Shown here: in pieces, positions 8,374 through 17,234 of the stretch
Layout of the letters: each line of letters opens with the position of its first letter
How positions within the stretch are numbered: the first letter of the stretch is position 1
From: Legionella brunensis
GTDB lineage: Bacteria > Pseudomonadota > Gammaproteobacteria > Legionellales > Legionellaceae
Assembly: GCF_001467025.1 (NCBI RefSeq)
Contig: NZ_LNXV01000013.1
Location: 1 to 64,000 of the forward strand
Direction of reading: 5' to 3'
DNA: 64,000 nucleotides
Program-made: the position numbers and the translations under genes
Notes under the pieces: generated by a model
The model's database searches: none
What the model was told of the DNA's origin: nothing
Seen by the model: the letters and a program-made list of their open reading frames with translations, nothing else

Positions 8374-9369
8374 GTGATAGCTGAACCTGCAACAGAAAAT
8401 GACAATCTGAATAAAGAAATTATCCAATGGGGTTGCAAATACCTTTTGTCTCAAGGGTATACCCTAAAAAGCAACTCTCCAGAAAATGTGCAGGATACAC
8501 CTTGGTCTTATGTGGTGCGCTTTGAAACGTCCGATGGTTATATTTATTTGAAGTACACGCCAGAGAAGCTTGCATTAGAGCCTATCATTACTCAAATTCT
8601 GCATGACCAATTTCATGCTTCTGTTCCAAAAGTCATTGCTCATAATATTGAATTACATTGTTTTTTAATGAAAGACGCGGGCAGGCCATTAAGAGGACTT
8701 TTGAAAAAACAATTTCAGGCAGCTTTGTTTTGCAAAGCAATATATCAGTTCACATCGATGCAGGTAGCCGTTGCAGACCATGTCAATATTTTTCTTGATA
8801 TTGGTGTTCCTGATTGGCGATTAGATAAATTACCAAATTTATATAAACAATTGCTTTTACAAAAAGACATATTAATAGCAGACGGACTGTTAGAAATAGA
8901 AGTGAGCGAGTTAGAGGCTCTGCTTCCAAAAGTTTCCTATCTATGTAAAAAATTATCCAACTACGCTATTAAAGAAACACTTGTTCAATGTGATTTTCAT
9001 GATAATAACCTACTTATCAACAATATGACGCAAGAAATTAGGAACATTGATCTAGGTGAAATAGTGATCGCTCATCCCTTTTTCTCATTGGTAGGATGTT
9101 TACGGCAAGCAAAATTCCATCATGCATTGACGGATGAAGATGGTTCATATCTGCAGCTTAAACATACTTGTTTTAAAAATTATTTGACTTTCGAGTCTGA
9201 AAGCCATTTATTAGATGCTTTTGCAATGGCAGAGCTATTATGGTTTATTTATGAATCATTGGCTCAACACAGATTAATGCTTGCCTGTGACAAAGCACGG
9301 TTTATGTCATTTCAACGACATGGAAAGCTTAGTGGTCGGCTGAAAGAATTTATGGCCGCTTGTGGCTAA
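8374..9369 (+). CDS. APH/choline-kinase-like phosphotransferase, paralogue of 6105-7094
   Basis: 331 residues from a GTG at 8374 (TTGAATTGTG; weak ribosome site, so the start is uncertain). Motifs: QCDFHDNNLL catalytic loop and IRNIDLGEIVIAHPF, where the canonical Asp-x-Gly becomes DLG, as in many APH-like kinases. The order of conserved blocks, including LDIGVPDWRLDKL and the IADGL region, parallels the kinase at 6105-7094, so the two probably arose by duplication before the convergent APH gene came to lie between them. The substrate is unknown. The HAD gene follows 48 nt downstream and may be cotranscribed. Confidence 0.78.
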   Translation: MIAEPATENDNLNKEIIQWGCKYLLSQGYTLKSNSPENVQDTPWSYVVRFETSDGYIYLKYTPEKLALEPIITQILHDQFHASVPKVIAHNIELHCFLMKDAGRPLRGLLKKQFQAALFCKAIYQFTSMQVAVADHVNIFLDIGVPDWRLDKLPNLYKQLLLQKDILIADGLLEIEVSELEALLPKVSYLCKKLSNYAIKETLVQCDFHDNNLLINNMTQEIRNIDLGEIVIAHPFFSLVGCLRQAKFHHALTDEDGSYLQLKHTCFKNYLTFESESHLLDAFAMAELLWFIYESLAQHRLMLACDKARFMSFQRHGKLSGRLKEFMAACG

Positions 9370-9417
9370 ACTTGTGTAGACTTTTTGCAAAAGGTTACGA
9401 AAGCTCTTAAGGAATTT

Positions 9418-10098
9418 ATGTTTCAAGCAGTCATTTTTGATTTTGATGGGGTGATTCTAGACAGTGAGCCACTTCATTTTAAAGCCTGTTCTTATGTTTT
9501 TAAAAAACTTGGATTGGCGCTAAGTTATGATGAATATGTAGAAAAATATCTTGGTTTCTCTGATAAAGAAATGTTTCCCAAATTTTTTTCTGAAAGGGGA
9601 TGTAGTTTTTCATTGGATAAAATTAAGGATTTAATTCGTGAAAAAACTGTGCGGTATCAGGAAATAATTAAACAATGTGATGATTTACCTATGATTGATT
9701 CTGTTGATCAATGCATCGTGAATATTTCTAAAAAAATTCCAAAAATTGCGATTTGCTCCGGTTCCACTCGAAATGAAATAGGGGTCGTGCTTGCAAAATT
9801 AAAGCAAGGTAGATTACAAGCCTATTTTGATACGATTGTAACTGCAGAAGATGTACAAAGGGGTAAACCATCACCTGACGGTTATTTACTAACAGCACAG
9901 CGACTAAATGTTTTGCCTAATCAATGTTTAGTCATAGAGGACACACCCCATGGGGTAGAGGCTGCGAAAGCTGCCGGCATGTATGTTGTTGCTCTACTAA
10001 CCAGCTATACAAAGAATCAACTTCAAAATGCTGATAAGATAATCAATAATTTTAGCCAATTAATATTGGAAGAAAATAAGCTCGCGACTGAGAATTAA
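9418..10098 (+). CDS. HAD-superfamily phosphatase (beta-phosphoglucomutase-like)
   Basis: 226 residues. HAD motif I is DFDGVILDSEPLH (nucleophile and acid/base Asp), motif II CSGSTRNE, motif III KPSPDGY, and motif IV LVIEDTPHGVEAA. The helical cap lies between motifs I and II, as in subfamily IA members such as beta-phosphoglucomutase and phosphoglycolate phosphatase. Members hydrolyse sugar phosphates and other phosphomonoesters. The start is the ATG at 9418 with AAGG nearby, which puts motif I at the N-terminus as expected. It follows a small-molecule kinase gene at short distance, so the two may act on related metabolites. Confidence 0.88.
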   Translation: MFQAVIFDFDGVILDSEPLHFKACSYVFKKLGLALSYDEYVEKYLGFSDKEMFPKFFSERGCSFSLDKIKDLIREKTVRYQEIIKQCDDLPMIDSVDQCIVNISKKIPKIAICSGSTRNEIGVVLAKLKQGRLQAYFDTIVTAEDVQRGKPSPDGYLLTAQRLNVLPNQCLVIEDTPHGVEAAKAAGMYVVALLTSYTKNQLQNADKIINNFSQLILEENKLATEN

Positions 10099-10135
10099 AC
10101 GAAGCTCGAATAGAGTTTGCAAATATGGCGGGTAA

Positions 10136-10519
10136 TTATTGTATAATCGCCTCTGCTTCGACTTCTACTAAACACTCTCCTAAAAGCTTAGCTTGCACTA
10201 AGGTATTTACAGGTCTGATGAACTTAAATTTATCCCCGTGAACCTTAGCAACAATTTCCCAATCGTTAATGTTATTGATGTAAATTCTTGTACGTACCAC
10301 GTTGTTTAACGTACCGCCTAGAGCAATAATTGATTGCTCAATCCTATCTAAAATAAAATCCATTTGTTTTTTAGGCTCATTTTTACCAATTATACCATTT
10401 GGTCCTGTTGCTGTTGTTCCTGCAACATAAATATGATTTCCCACTCGTAATGCGCGTGAAAACCCTGCTATTTCTTCCCATAAAGTTCCGGTTGAGTAGG
10501 TCTGCTTATTAAGGTCCAT
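10136..10519 (-). CDS. RidA family protein (reactive enamine/imine deaminase type)
   Basis: 127 residues, the usual RidA length. Visible features are the N-terminal GTLWEEIAGFSRALRVGNHIYVAGTTA core, the VVRTRIYINNINDWE strand with the Arg that binds the carboxylate in deaminating members, and the final VEVEAEAI strand. RidA trimers hydrolyse reactive 2-aminoacrylate and related enamines. This subgroup (with VRTRIY and FKFIRPVNTLV) is sometimes called YjgF-like, and its activity is not proven. It is convergent with the HAD gene; no partner is adjacent. Confidence 0.85.
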   Translation of the reverse strand: MDLNKQTYSTGTLWEEIAGFSRALRVGNHIYVAGTTATGPNGIIGKNEPKKQMDFILDRIEQSIIALGGTLNNVVRTRIYINNINDWEIVAKVHGDKFKFIRPVNTLVQAKLLGECLVEVEAEAIIQ

Positions 10520-10565
10520 ATGAAAATTTTTGTTAAGGATAATCGAATATGTGAATAAAAAATTT

Positions 10566-10601
10566 AAGCATTGCTGTTTGCAGCAACAGGAAGCAATGCT
10601 T
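10566..10601. repeat. Perfect 10-bp inverted repeat between divergent genes
   Basis: AAGCATTGCT (10566-10575) and AGCAATGCTT (10592-10601) with a 16-nt spacer that itself can fold (TGCTGTTTGCAGCA). It lies between the starts of the minus-strand ridA-like gene and the plus-strand gene at 10770, so a terminator role is unlikely; operator or leader structure are alternatives. Confidence 0.45.
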
Positions 10602-10769
10602 TGTCAAAACAATACTGAACACCATCAAGAAATTCAAGGGGTTAAAACCAATATCGCTATAAGGGACTCATCAACATAAGCTGGGGCTTAGATTAGACTA
10701 ATAAACCACTTGCTATACTTATCAAGCAGTGAGTGATTTCTAAAGCTTTTAGAAAAAAGGATGTTGATC

Positions 10770-11684
10770 ATGAAAGTTGTAATTTTTTCAGCAGGACGCC
10801 ATTACGAAGATTGGTATTCAATGCCATTAGAAGGAAAGCTTAACAAACTAAAAGAAATCATCGATGGTCAATTCAAAAATAACAATGAATTTAATACGTT
10901 GGTCTCAGAAAATGAGGGAAAATTATCTGGTATTTTTGTTATGCCGGAATATGCATTGAACCAAATCAACGAAGACTTCGAAGTTGAGCCATTAACCAAG
11001 AGTCAGATTAAACAAATCGAAACTTTCATAAAAAATGAATGCTCTATGGATGGATTATTAATCGTCCCTGGAACAGGGCTTTATCAAAAATCCTTTACGG
11101 ATGATAAACGAAGCCATGTAAAGTCAAAATGGGAAGCATTTCGAGATGAGCATTTACACCTTTATCATGGGGATAACCGAGAAGTTATGAGGCAGATGCT
11201 AGAAAAAGAAGTGGGGGATGTTAACACGACAGGAGAAACTTCCTATAGGCGTAATGTCATAATAGCTATGAATGAAGGCAAAAAATATTCTTTAAGAAAA
11301 ATTGATAGTGTAACCGATACAAAAGAGGGAACCGTTTTTATCCCAGGAATAAAGACGCCATCTTTTCAATGCATGGACAAAGAAGTGGCGTTATACATCT
11401 GCAATGATGTGGCGCAAGGATTCATTCTCCAAAAAGATGCAGAAATCAATATTGTTGTTTCAGATGCGATTAATTTATTGGAAATAAAGGAAGATGAAGA
11501 GAAGGATAATAAAACTTATTTACCTAAAACGATGATTATTCATGCCTGCACAAAGCCCTTACAGTGTGGGGTAATGTTAAATGGAGAAATGCAACCATTA
11601 GGAAACACTGATGAAACTTCATTTGGTGAAATTTCAACTTATCATGTCGAGTTGCCCAGTTATTCTCTAGGCAACTATGTTTAG
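10770..11684 (+). CDS. Nitrilase-like (carbon-nitrogen hydrolase fold) protein, candidate
   Basis: 304 residues from the ATG at 10770 (AAGGA eight bases upstream). The order of segments recalls the nitrilase superfamily: MPEYAL with Glu60, GLLIVPGTGL, a NVIIAMNEGKKYSLRKID strand pair with Lys177, and ALYICNDVAQG with Cys211, giving a possible Glu-Lys-Cys triad. The insert at about residues 105-160 is Lys/Glu/His-rich and unlike typical members, and another charged insert (EDEEKD) lies near the C-terminus. Nitrilase relatives hydrolyse amides, nitriles or ureido groups. Overall similarity is weak, so the role is open; it could be a secreted effector. It stands alone. Confidence 0.55.
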   Translation: MKVVIFSAGRHYEDWYSMPLEGKLNKLKEIIDGQFKNNNEFNTLVSENEGKLSGIFVMPEYALNQINEDFEVEPLTKSQIKQIETFIKNECSMDGLLIVPGTGLYQKSFTDDKRSHVKSKWEAFRDEHLHLYHGDNREVMRQMLEKEVGDVNTTGETSYRRNVIIAMNEGKKYSLRKIDSVTDTKEGTVFIPGIKTPSFQCMDKEVALYICNDVAQGFILQKDAEINIVVSDAINLLEIKEDEEKDNKTYLPKTMIIHACTKPLQCGVMLNGEMQPLGNTDETSFGEISTYHVELPSYSLGNYV

Positions 11685-11714
11685 TCATGAACTGTAGGAC
11701 AATTTAAAATTTAA

Positions 11715-13229
11715 TTAGTGTAATTGGTTAAGTGAGTTATTCCTGGGAGTAATATGCAGAATTGAATCGTCATCATCTTTTTTAACAAATTCAAGTTCGT
11801 AATTCGCAACAAATTTAGCGATAGCTATTTTAAATAAAATTTCTGTGACTGCAAATGCAGGACAATTTCGTTGACCTACTGAAAAGGGAACAAATGGAAA
11901 TTGACCTATGGTCTGAGTATTAATTTTTAAATTTGTGTTCTCCTCTTTAGCTAGCTCCTCTGGTTGGGGTTGTAAAAAACGTGTGGGGTCAAACTCTTCA
12001 GGGTTAGTCCAATATTGTTTACCCTTAGCTAGAGGATGCAAATCAAAGATAACCATAGTATTGGCCGGGATATTCATTGAGCCTGATGAATATCCCACTT
12101 GGGTATATCTGGGTACCGCAATTGGTGCGTCAAACCGCACTGATTCCTTATAAAATGCATCTAATATAGGTAAAGACTTAAGGGCTCTTATATCTAAGCC
12201 TTCGCTTATGACTAAGTCAGATTTATCAATTTCATCCCGAAGGATTTCAAGTTTTTTGGGATCGGATGCGATTTGTATGAGGCATAGTGTAATCGCATCG
12301 GTTAGATTGTCTGCAGCTTTTAGTATCATTGGAAGCGATTGTACAATGGGATTTTCAAAATATCTTCTAATCTCTGTTTTAGATAACGATTTTAAAGCAG
12401 CTGACAGTGCTTCATCTGTAAGGTCTGGGTTTTCGTCCTTAAATATACTAACTACAGAAGCCGCAATTAAATTAACATTTCCGGGATTTTCATTTGTTTG
12501 AAGGACTTGAACCAGTTTTTCAAATTCTTGCTCTAAAATACCTTTTGAAAAGGTTTTATATGCCTGTCTTTTTTGTCTTAGACTTGGCATAAAATTAAGT
12601 AATTCCGGGAAAGGGAAAGCACCCCAACGCTTTACATCATTTCTATAAGCATCCATCACATCATAAGTATTATTTGGTAATTGTTTGATGCCTAACATAT
12701 TTTCTACCATAACAGCTCGAACAATACCGCAGATAGTACGTCGAATTTGGACATTAGTATCTGAATTTAAACTGTTCTCTATTTCTGTAATTGTGGGATT
12801 GGCAAGTCTTGACGGTGTAAGGAAACGAGACAGATTTTTTCTTGATGACAGCGCAGCATGACCTGTATCCGAAATAATGAAAAATTCGTTACCAGAAAAA
12901 AATTTAAAAGAGGCGTGTCCTTTTCGGCCAGACGTTTCTTTGTCAAATTGATTAAGTAATTCAACAAGTTGTGATTGAGATTGTGGTGTAATAACCGCAT
13001 AGTTTCCACCTAGATATCCCAAGCTTACAACGCTATAACCGCTTTCTCTGCTTCGCGCTGCAGAGGTTAATGTTTGGATCATTAATTTAGGATCATGAAT
13101 AAATTCTCTTGTGTAGCCAAATCCTAACCTTTCTACTTGACGCAAAAGCCCCATCGCAGCTTCATAAGCTTGATTGGAGTAATACCGAATACCTAGTGCT
13201 ATTGAACTTTCGAATAAGTCACCAAACAT
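11715..13229 (-). CDS. Cytochrome P450
   Basis: 504 residues. The K-helix ExxR is present in FYKESVRF, followed by the PxR region (VPRYT), and the heme-binding loop is FVPFSVGQRNC with the thiolate Cys (family pattern FxxGxRxC; the usual following Gly is replaced by PA). The I-helix region is ADNLTDAITL. The protein is soluble, without an N-terminal anchor. The fold catalyses O2-dependent oxidation with electrons from a reductase or peroxide; neither a ferredoxin nor a reductase gene is adjacent, and the substrate is unknown. The WTNPEEFDPTRFL segment is typical. P450s are uncommon in Legionella, so transfer is possible. Confidence 0.88.
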   Translation of the reverse strand: MFGDLFESSIALGIRYYSNQAYEAAMGLLRQVERLGFGYTREFIHDPKLMIQTLTSAARSRESGYSVVSLGYLGGNYAVITPQSQSQLVELLNQFDKETSGRKGHASFKFFSGNEFFIISDTGHAALSSRKNLSRFLTPSRLANPTITEIENSLNSDTNVQIRRTICGIVRAVMVENMLGIKQLPNNTYDVMDAYRNDVKRWGAFPFPELLNFMPSLRQKRQAYKTFSKGILEQEFEKLVQVLQTNENPGNVNLIAASVVSIFKDENPDLTDEALSAALKSLSKTEIRRYFENPIVQSLPMILKAADNLTDAITLCLIQIASDPKKLEILRDEIDKSDLVISEGLDIRALKSLPILDAFYKESVRFDAPIAVPRYTQVGYSSGSMNIPANTMVIFDLHPLAKGKQYWTNPEEFDPTRFLQPQPEELAKEENTNLKINTQTIGQFPFVPFSVGQRNCPAFAVTEILFKIAIAKFVANYELEFVKKDDDDSILHITPRNNSLNQLH

Positions 13230-13404
13230 AATTTTCTCAAAGTAATATTAATCAATTTGGCGAATTTTAAATCATGAACTATTGAGTGTAAACGTTGTTT
13301 GATAAGTAATTAACAATCAGGCTTATTTGAAAATTAATTAATACATAGATTTTTGATAAGTGATACAATCCAAAATTAAGATTAGATTATTCAATTATTG
13401 CTCA

Positions 13405-13938
13405 ATGATAGAAGCTACTTCAAATTATGAGTTTCGTTTTTGTTTTAAGCCAATGAATAAACATCAGCGTGAACTTGTCTTAGAATGGATTCATCAGCCT
13501 CATATTAATGAATGGCTTCATGGTGATGGTTTAAGTAATACGATTAAGGATATTGATGAGTTTTTGAATCATGGAGAGCCGTGGGCTACTCATTGGATAG
13601 CCTATGATAATGAACTCCCATTTGCATATTTAATTACGTCTGAAGTAGAGGAATCAGAGGAATACCCTGAAGGTGCAATTACACTGGATTTATTTATTTG
13701 CAGATTGGATTATATAGGCAAGGGATTATCTGTACAGATGATTCATGAGTTTATTTTAAGCCAGTTCTCTACTGCAAAAATAGTGCTTATTGATCCAGAA
13801 ATTTCTAACCAACGTGCCGTGCATGTATATAAAAAAGCTGGTTTTAAAATTGTTGGTGAGTTTATAGCCTCCTGGCATCCAGTCCCTCATTATAAAATGC
13901 AATTGAATATCGAAGAATTAAAAAAACACTGTCCTTAG
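13405..13938 (+). CDS. GNAT acetyltransferase, AAC(6')-like
   Basis: 177 residues from the ATG at 13405, which starts close to the family N-terminus (FRFCFKPMNKHQ, then VLEWIHQPHINEWL); a GTG at 13360 is also open. The WIHQPHINEWL, THWIAYDNELPFAYL and LDLFICRLDYIGKGLSVQMI segments correspond to aminoglycoside 6'-N-acetyltransferase-type GNATs, with the acetyl-CoA-binding loop (I)GKGL and the closing VYKKAGFKIVGEF strand. The family acetylates aminoglycosides or siderophore intermediates. With several APH genes nearby this is a cluster of resistance-like enzymes, but native substrates are equally possible. Confidence 0.82.
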   Translation: MIEATSNYEFRFCFKPMNKHQRELVLEWIHQPHINEWLHGDGLSNTIKDIDEFLNHGEPWATHWIAYDNELPFAYLITSEVEESEEYPEGAITLDLFICRLDYIGKGLSVQMIHEFILSQFSTAKIVLIDPEISNQRAVHVYKKAGFKIVGEFIASWHPVPHYKMQLNIEELKKHCP

Positions 13939-13946
13939 TATGATAT

Positions 13947-15773
13947 TTATGAGGTCTCCTGCTTAAACGATTTCAATTGTGATAGGGCGGATTGGTAACC
14001 TCGCTCAATGATTTCTTCATAAAGATCAAAATCCATAAAGGCAAAATTTTCCATTTCATGGTAAACGCAAAAATCTGCCATTTTCTCCATTAATCGTTGA
14101 TGTTTGGAGCTATTTAAGAGGATAGTGGAGACAATAACTTCATCAATATAGCTAAAACGCTGATGAGTTCTTGAAATTAATTTCAAGCGTAGTAATTTCC
14201 AAAAAGATGGAAATGGCTTCTGTAATCCTTTGAAATGATCTTGTTGGGAAATTATCGATGAGGCAATGATTTTACCTGGATCATATACTTCACGTACCAC
14301 ATCAACAGGCAGATTATTTATAACGCCACCATCAATTAAAAAATCATTACTTTCAACTAAGGGGGGGAAAATAACTGGTAGTGAGGTACTTGCGAGAACT
14401 GCGGACCACAGAGGACCTTGCTGATGGACTACAATCTTTTTTTGTAAAAGATTTGTAGATATATAAAAACTAGGCAACCAGGAGTCCTCGATAGCGCTTT
14501 CACCGTACATTTCCTGAAAAAATTTTTTAGTGATAGCTCCCTTCTTGAAAGCGACATAGGGGAAGTTAAAGTCGAATCGTTGGTTTTTTTTAGCAAAAGT
14601 AGCTGCCATTTTTATCATTTCTGGGATATTCATCCCAGCGGCATAACTTGCAGCAATAATTGCTCCCATACTTGTTCCCCCAATTAAATCGATAGGAATG
14701 TTTAATTCCTCAAGGGCTTTAATTAAGCCAATATGAGCGAGGCCACGAGCTGCTCCACCACTTAGAATGATGGCAATATTTTGGTTAGCAATTACACGTG
14801 CAATACGATCGATATGAGAGGGATCAAATAACCTAACATGGTAGTAATCATTAAATTTTATTCGATCTAGCCAAGTTTTTGTATTCGATGGTTTGTCATT
14901 TACATCGTATAAGAAAATGATTGAAACTCGATGTAGATATTTATTGCTTTCACAGAGTAATTGTTTAATGGGTAGGGTTGTTTCGCAATAATATTTTTTC
15001 AATCCTATCAAAAATAATTGATCAGCCTGACTTAGACATAACTGGTTCCACTCAGAATTATAAGAATCGGCAATGTAAACAATAAAATCAAAATGCGTTT
15101 CTTGTTCGTTTAACCAAGCCAATATATTGAGTTCATATTGTTGTAACGACGCGTCATTGGGTAACTCCAAGCCTAATAGTTTTTCTATTGCATTCCGCTC
15201 CACGCATAATACAGAGCCAAATTTTTTTAAACTCGTCACAAATTGAATACATTGCTTCACAACATAGGGCTCATGATGCAATGGCAAAAAAGCAATTGTT
15301 TTAACAGCTTTATTTTTTATGGAATAACCTTTGGTTGCTAATAATGAAAGTCTCTTAATACACCCTTTAGCAACAGCAAATGAAAAAGTAGGGTATTGAG
15401 TAATGAATTTCTCGAATGAAGCTTTGTCAAGTCGTAATAAGAGACTATCGCGAATAGCAAGCACCGTTGCAAAACGAGGTTCTTGTGTTAATAATGCCAT
15501 CTCTCCGACAGTTTCTCCGGGGGCAATTTCTCCGATGATTAATTCATTCTCTTTTTGATAATTAGTAATTACCCTTAAACGCCCCTGCATCAAAAAATAT
15601 AAACAGTCGCCAACTTCACCTTGTTGCATAAGAATCTGACCACGATCAATTTTTTTTATCTGTAAATGTTTGCTTAAATCAGTTAATACCAATGGGTCAA
15701 ATGCCTTTAGAATCTCGGCTTTACATAAAAAATTAATAATGCATTTATCTGAAGTAATACTTTGATTTTGCAT
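13947..15773 (-). CDS. Cyclic-nucleotide-binding / patatin-like phospholipase (NTE type)
   Basis: 608 residues in two blocks. Residues ~15-135 form a cyclic-nucleotide-binding domain (RGQILMQQGEVGDCLYFLMQ, GEIAPGETVGEMALL). Residues ~330-530 form a patatin domain: oxyanion loop SGGAARGLAHIG, nucleophile elbow GGTSMG, and catalytic Asp in DGGVINNLPVD. All catalytic elements are present. The middle ~190 residues resemble the spacer of bacterial NTE-like proteins. The fold hydrolyses acyl chains from phospholipids or lysophospholipids; ligand control of the cNMP domain is expected from architecture. It is convergent with the acetyltransferase gene, 9 nt away. Confidence 0.9.
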   Translation of the reverse strand: MQNQSITSDKCIINFLCKAEILKAFDPLVLTDLSKHLQIKKIDRGQILMQQGEVGDCLYFLMQGRLRVITNYQKENELIIGEIAPGETVGEMALLTQEPRFATVLAIRDSLLLRLDKASFEKFITQYPTFSFAVAKGCIKRLSLLATKGYSIKNKAVKTIAFLPLHHEPYVVKQCIQFVTSLKKFGSVLCVERNAIEKLLGLELPNDASLQQYELNILAWLNEQETHFDFIVYIADSYNSEWNQLCLSQADQLFLIGLKKYYCETTLPIKQLLCESNKYLHRVSIIFLYDVNDKPSNTKTWLDRIKFNDYYHVRLFDPSHIDRIARVIANQNIAIILSGGAARGLAHIGLIKALEELNIPIDLIGGTSMGAIIAASYAAGMNIPEMIKMAATFAKKNQRFDFNFPYVAFKKGAITKKFFQEMYGESAIEDSWLPSFYISTNLLQKKIVVHQQGPLWSAVLASTSLPVIFPPLVESNDFLIDGGVINNLPVDVVREVYDPGKIIASSIISQQDHFKGLQKPFPSFWKLLRLKLISRTHQRFSYIDEVIVSTILLNSSKHQRLMEKMADFCVYHEMENFAFMDFDLYEEIIERGYQSALSQLKSFKQETS

Positions 15774-16014
15774 AAATTAACTTCCCAGACAAGATTCAGA
15801 TGCTTATATTTTATATAGCATGTGAATCACAAAAATTTAAATATCTGAAGGTTAACTCATCCTAAAAATGAGCTATCTCGCTGTAATTCCTGCTAAAAAG
15901 CTATTTATTAAAGAAAAGACTGCTAATAAGTTAAGTTGTACATTTTAAAACGTATTGGCTAAATTATATATTAATATATAATTTAATAACCAATTTGTTC
16001 TAAAAGGTTCTTTT

Positions 16015-17124
16015 ATGCCAACTATACAAGAGCTCCCTTCTTTAATAGTTCTTAGTGGTGCTGAGGAGGGCCAAGTAATTAGTCATGATAAGGACAATAA
16101 GCCGTTATCTGTGACGCAAGCGGCGACGGTAGTATTCGTGCCTGTTGTACTCGTAGAGCGATGTTTAGTGACGCCGGATTATGTTCTTTATATGTTCGAT
16201 AATAATGAAAATATAAAAGAAAAGTTGGCTGAAATAGAGAAATCAGAACAGAATGCAGTTATTCTAGTTGGCACTGGTAAGGAACGAAGTGTTTATTTCG
16301 TTGAAAATGGTCGAGCTTCATTTCATCCTGTAACTGTCTCTTGTGGATATAGTCTCGATAAAATTAGCAAATTAACTCGAGATGAAAATGGCAAAGTAGA
16401 TCCTGTTAAAAATGATCCAACAATTTTAGCACTAGTCATTAGATATTTACGGTTAGACGGTGGACATGCCAACGAGGCGCAAATTACTGGAACGCGGACT
16501 GGAAAAAATGTATTTTCAACCAGTTTTGGGCCTTGTAATCCAATCGTAGGTAAGCGAAAAGATGATCAGCTATTTGTTCTGCATCATGCCGATGGTGCTT
16601 TTGTCGACAGAACAGATGGGATCGGTCAATTTATAACCAGCCTTGAGGAAGGAGGCGGGGCTGATTTTGTTGTGGTTATGCAAAATCCTAAGATAGCAAG
16701 AAGTATTGGAAAGGCGCCACTGTTGGCTGGAGGTTTGTCTGTAGAGTTGCAAGAAAGAAATGTAAAACGTGTTGATTTTCCAGAGGGATACTCCGCAATT
16801 GCTTGTGTAAACGGAACAACGGTGATCCTGGCTGAAAAAATGGAATTTTTTAAAAATGCAACCGAAAAAAGAGAGTTAATACAAAAGCATCAAGAACACG
16901 AAATAAAGGGAAATGGTCGTCAAGTTGACATTAGAGAAAGCGCACAAATTATCCCCATGTCGCAAACAGTAAAGGAAGTCAAAGAAATTAATCAGCAAAT
17001 GAAAACACAAAGGAAAACTAAAGAAGGTCCTTATGAAAATATTTTAAAAGGATTAGAGAAAATGGGCATAGTGCCAGAAATTCCCAAAAAAGAAGGTTTG
17101 TTGAAAAAAATTTTTCGATTTTAA
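16015..17124 (+). CDS. Unknown protein with a possible CheD/CNF-like Cys-His site
   Basis: 369 residues, no signal peptide or membrane segment, no family recognised with confidence. The central part reads FSTSFGPCNPIVGKRKDDQL then FVLHHADG: Cys174 followed 16-17 residues later by His190/His191. In CheD and CNF1-type glutamine deamidases a Cys is followed by the catalytic His 15-17 residues later in a similar strand context, so a deamidase-like site is conceivable. The C-terminal ~110 residues are Lys/Glu-rich helix ending KKEGLLKKIFRF, unlike the acidic tails of many Dot/Icm substrates. The gene is monocistronic, with an AT-rich upstream region. Treat as a candidate effector. Confidence 0.5.
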   Translation: MPTIQELPSLIVLSGAEEGQVISHDKDNKPLSVTQAATVVFVPVVLVERCLVTPDYVLYMFDNNENIKEKLAEIEKSEQNAVILVGTGKERSVYFVENGRASFHPVTVSCGYSLDKISKLTRDENGKVDPVKNDPTILALVIRYLRLDGGHANEAQITGTRTGKNVFSTSFGPCNPIVGKRKDDQLFVLHHADGAFVDRTDGIGQFITSLEEGGGADFVVVMQNPKIARSIGKAPLLAGGLSVELQERNVKRVDFPEGYSAIACVNGTTVILAEKMEFFKNATEKRELIQKHQEHEIKGNGRQVDIRESAQIIPMSQTVKEVKEINQQMKTQRKTKEGPYENILKGLEKMGIVPEIPKKEGLLKKIFRF

Positions 17125-17234
17125 GGCCTGGCTAGTCTTGCTAAGATATAGATTGTTTCTTAGGTTTAATACTATTTAAAGAAAGGCAATCATTTCCAAA
17201 AGAATTTTTTGATCAAAAATAACGCCATTGAGCC

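Noticed and set aside
12208-12501. Plus-strand 97-codon ORF inside the P450 gene
   Set aside because: Antisense shadow of a well-supported gene.
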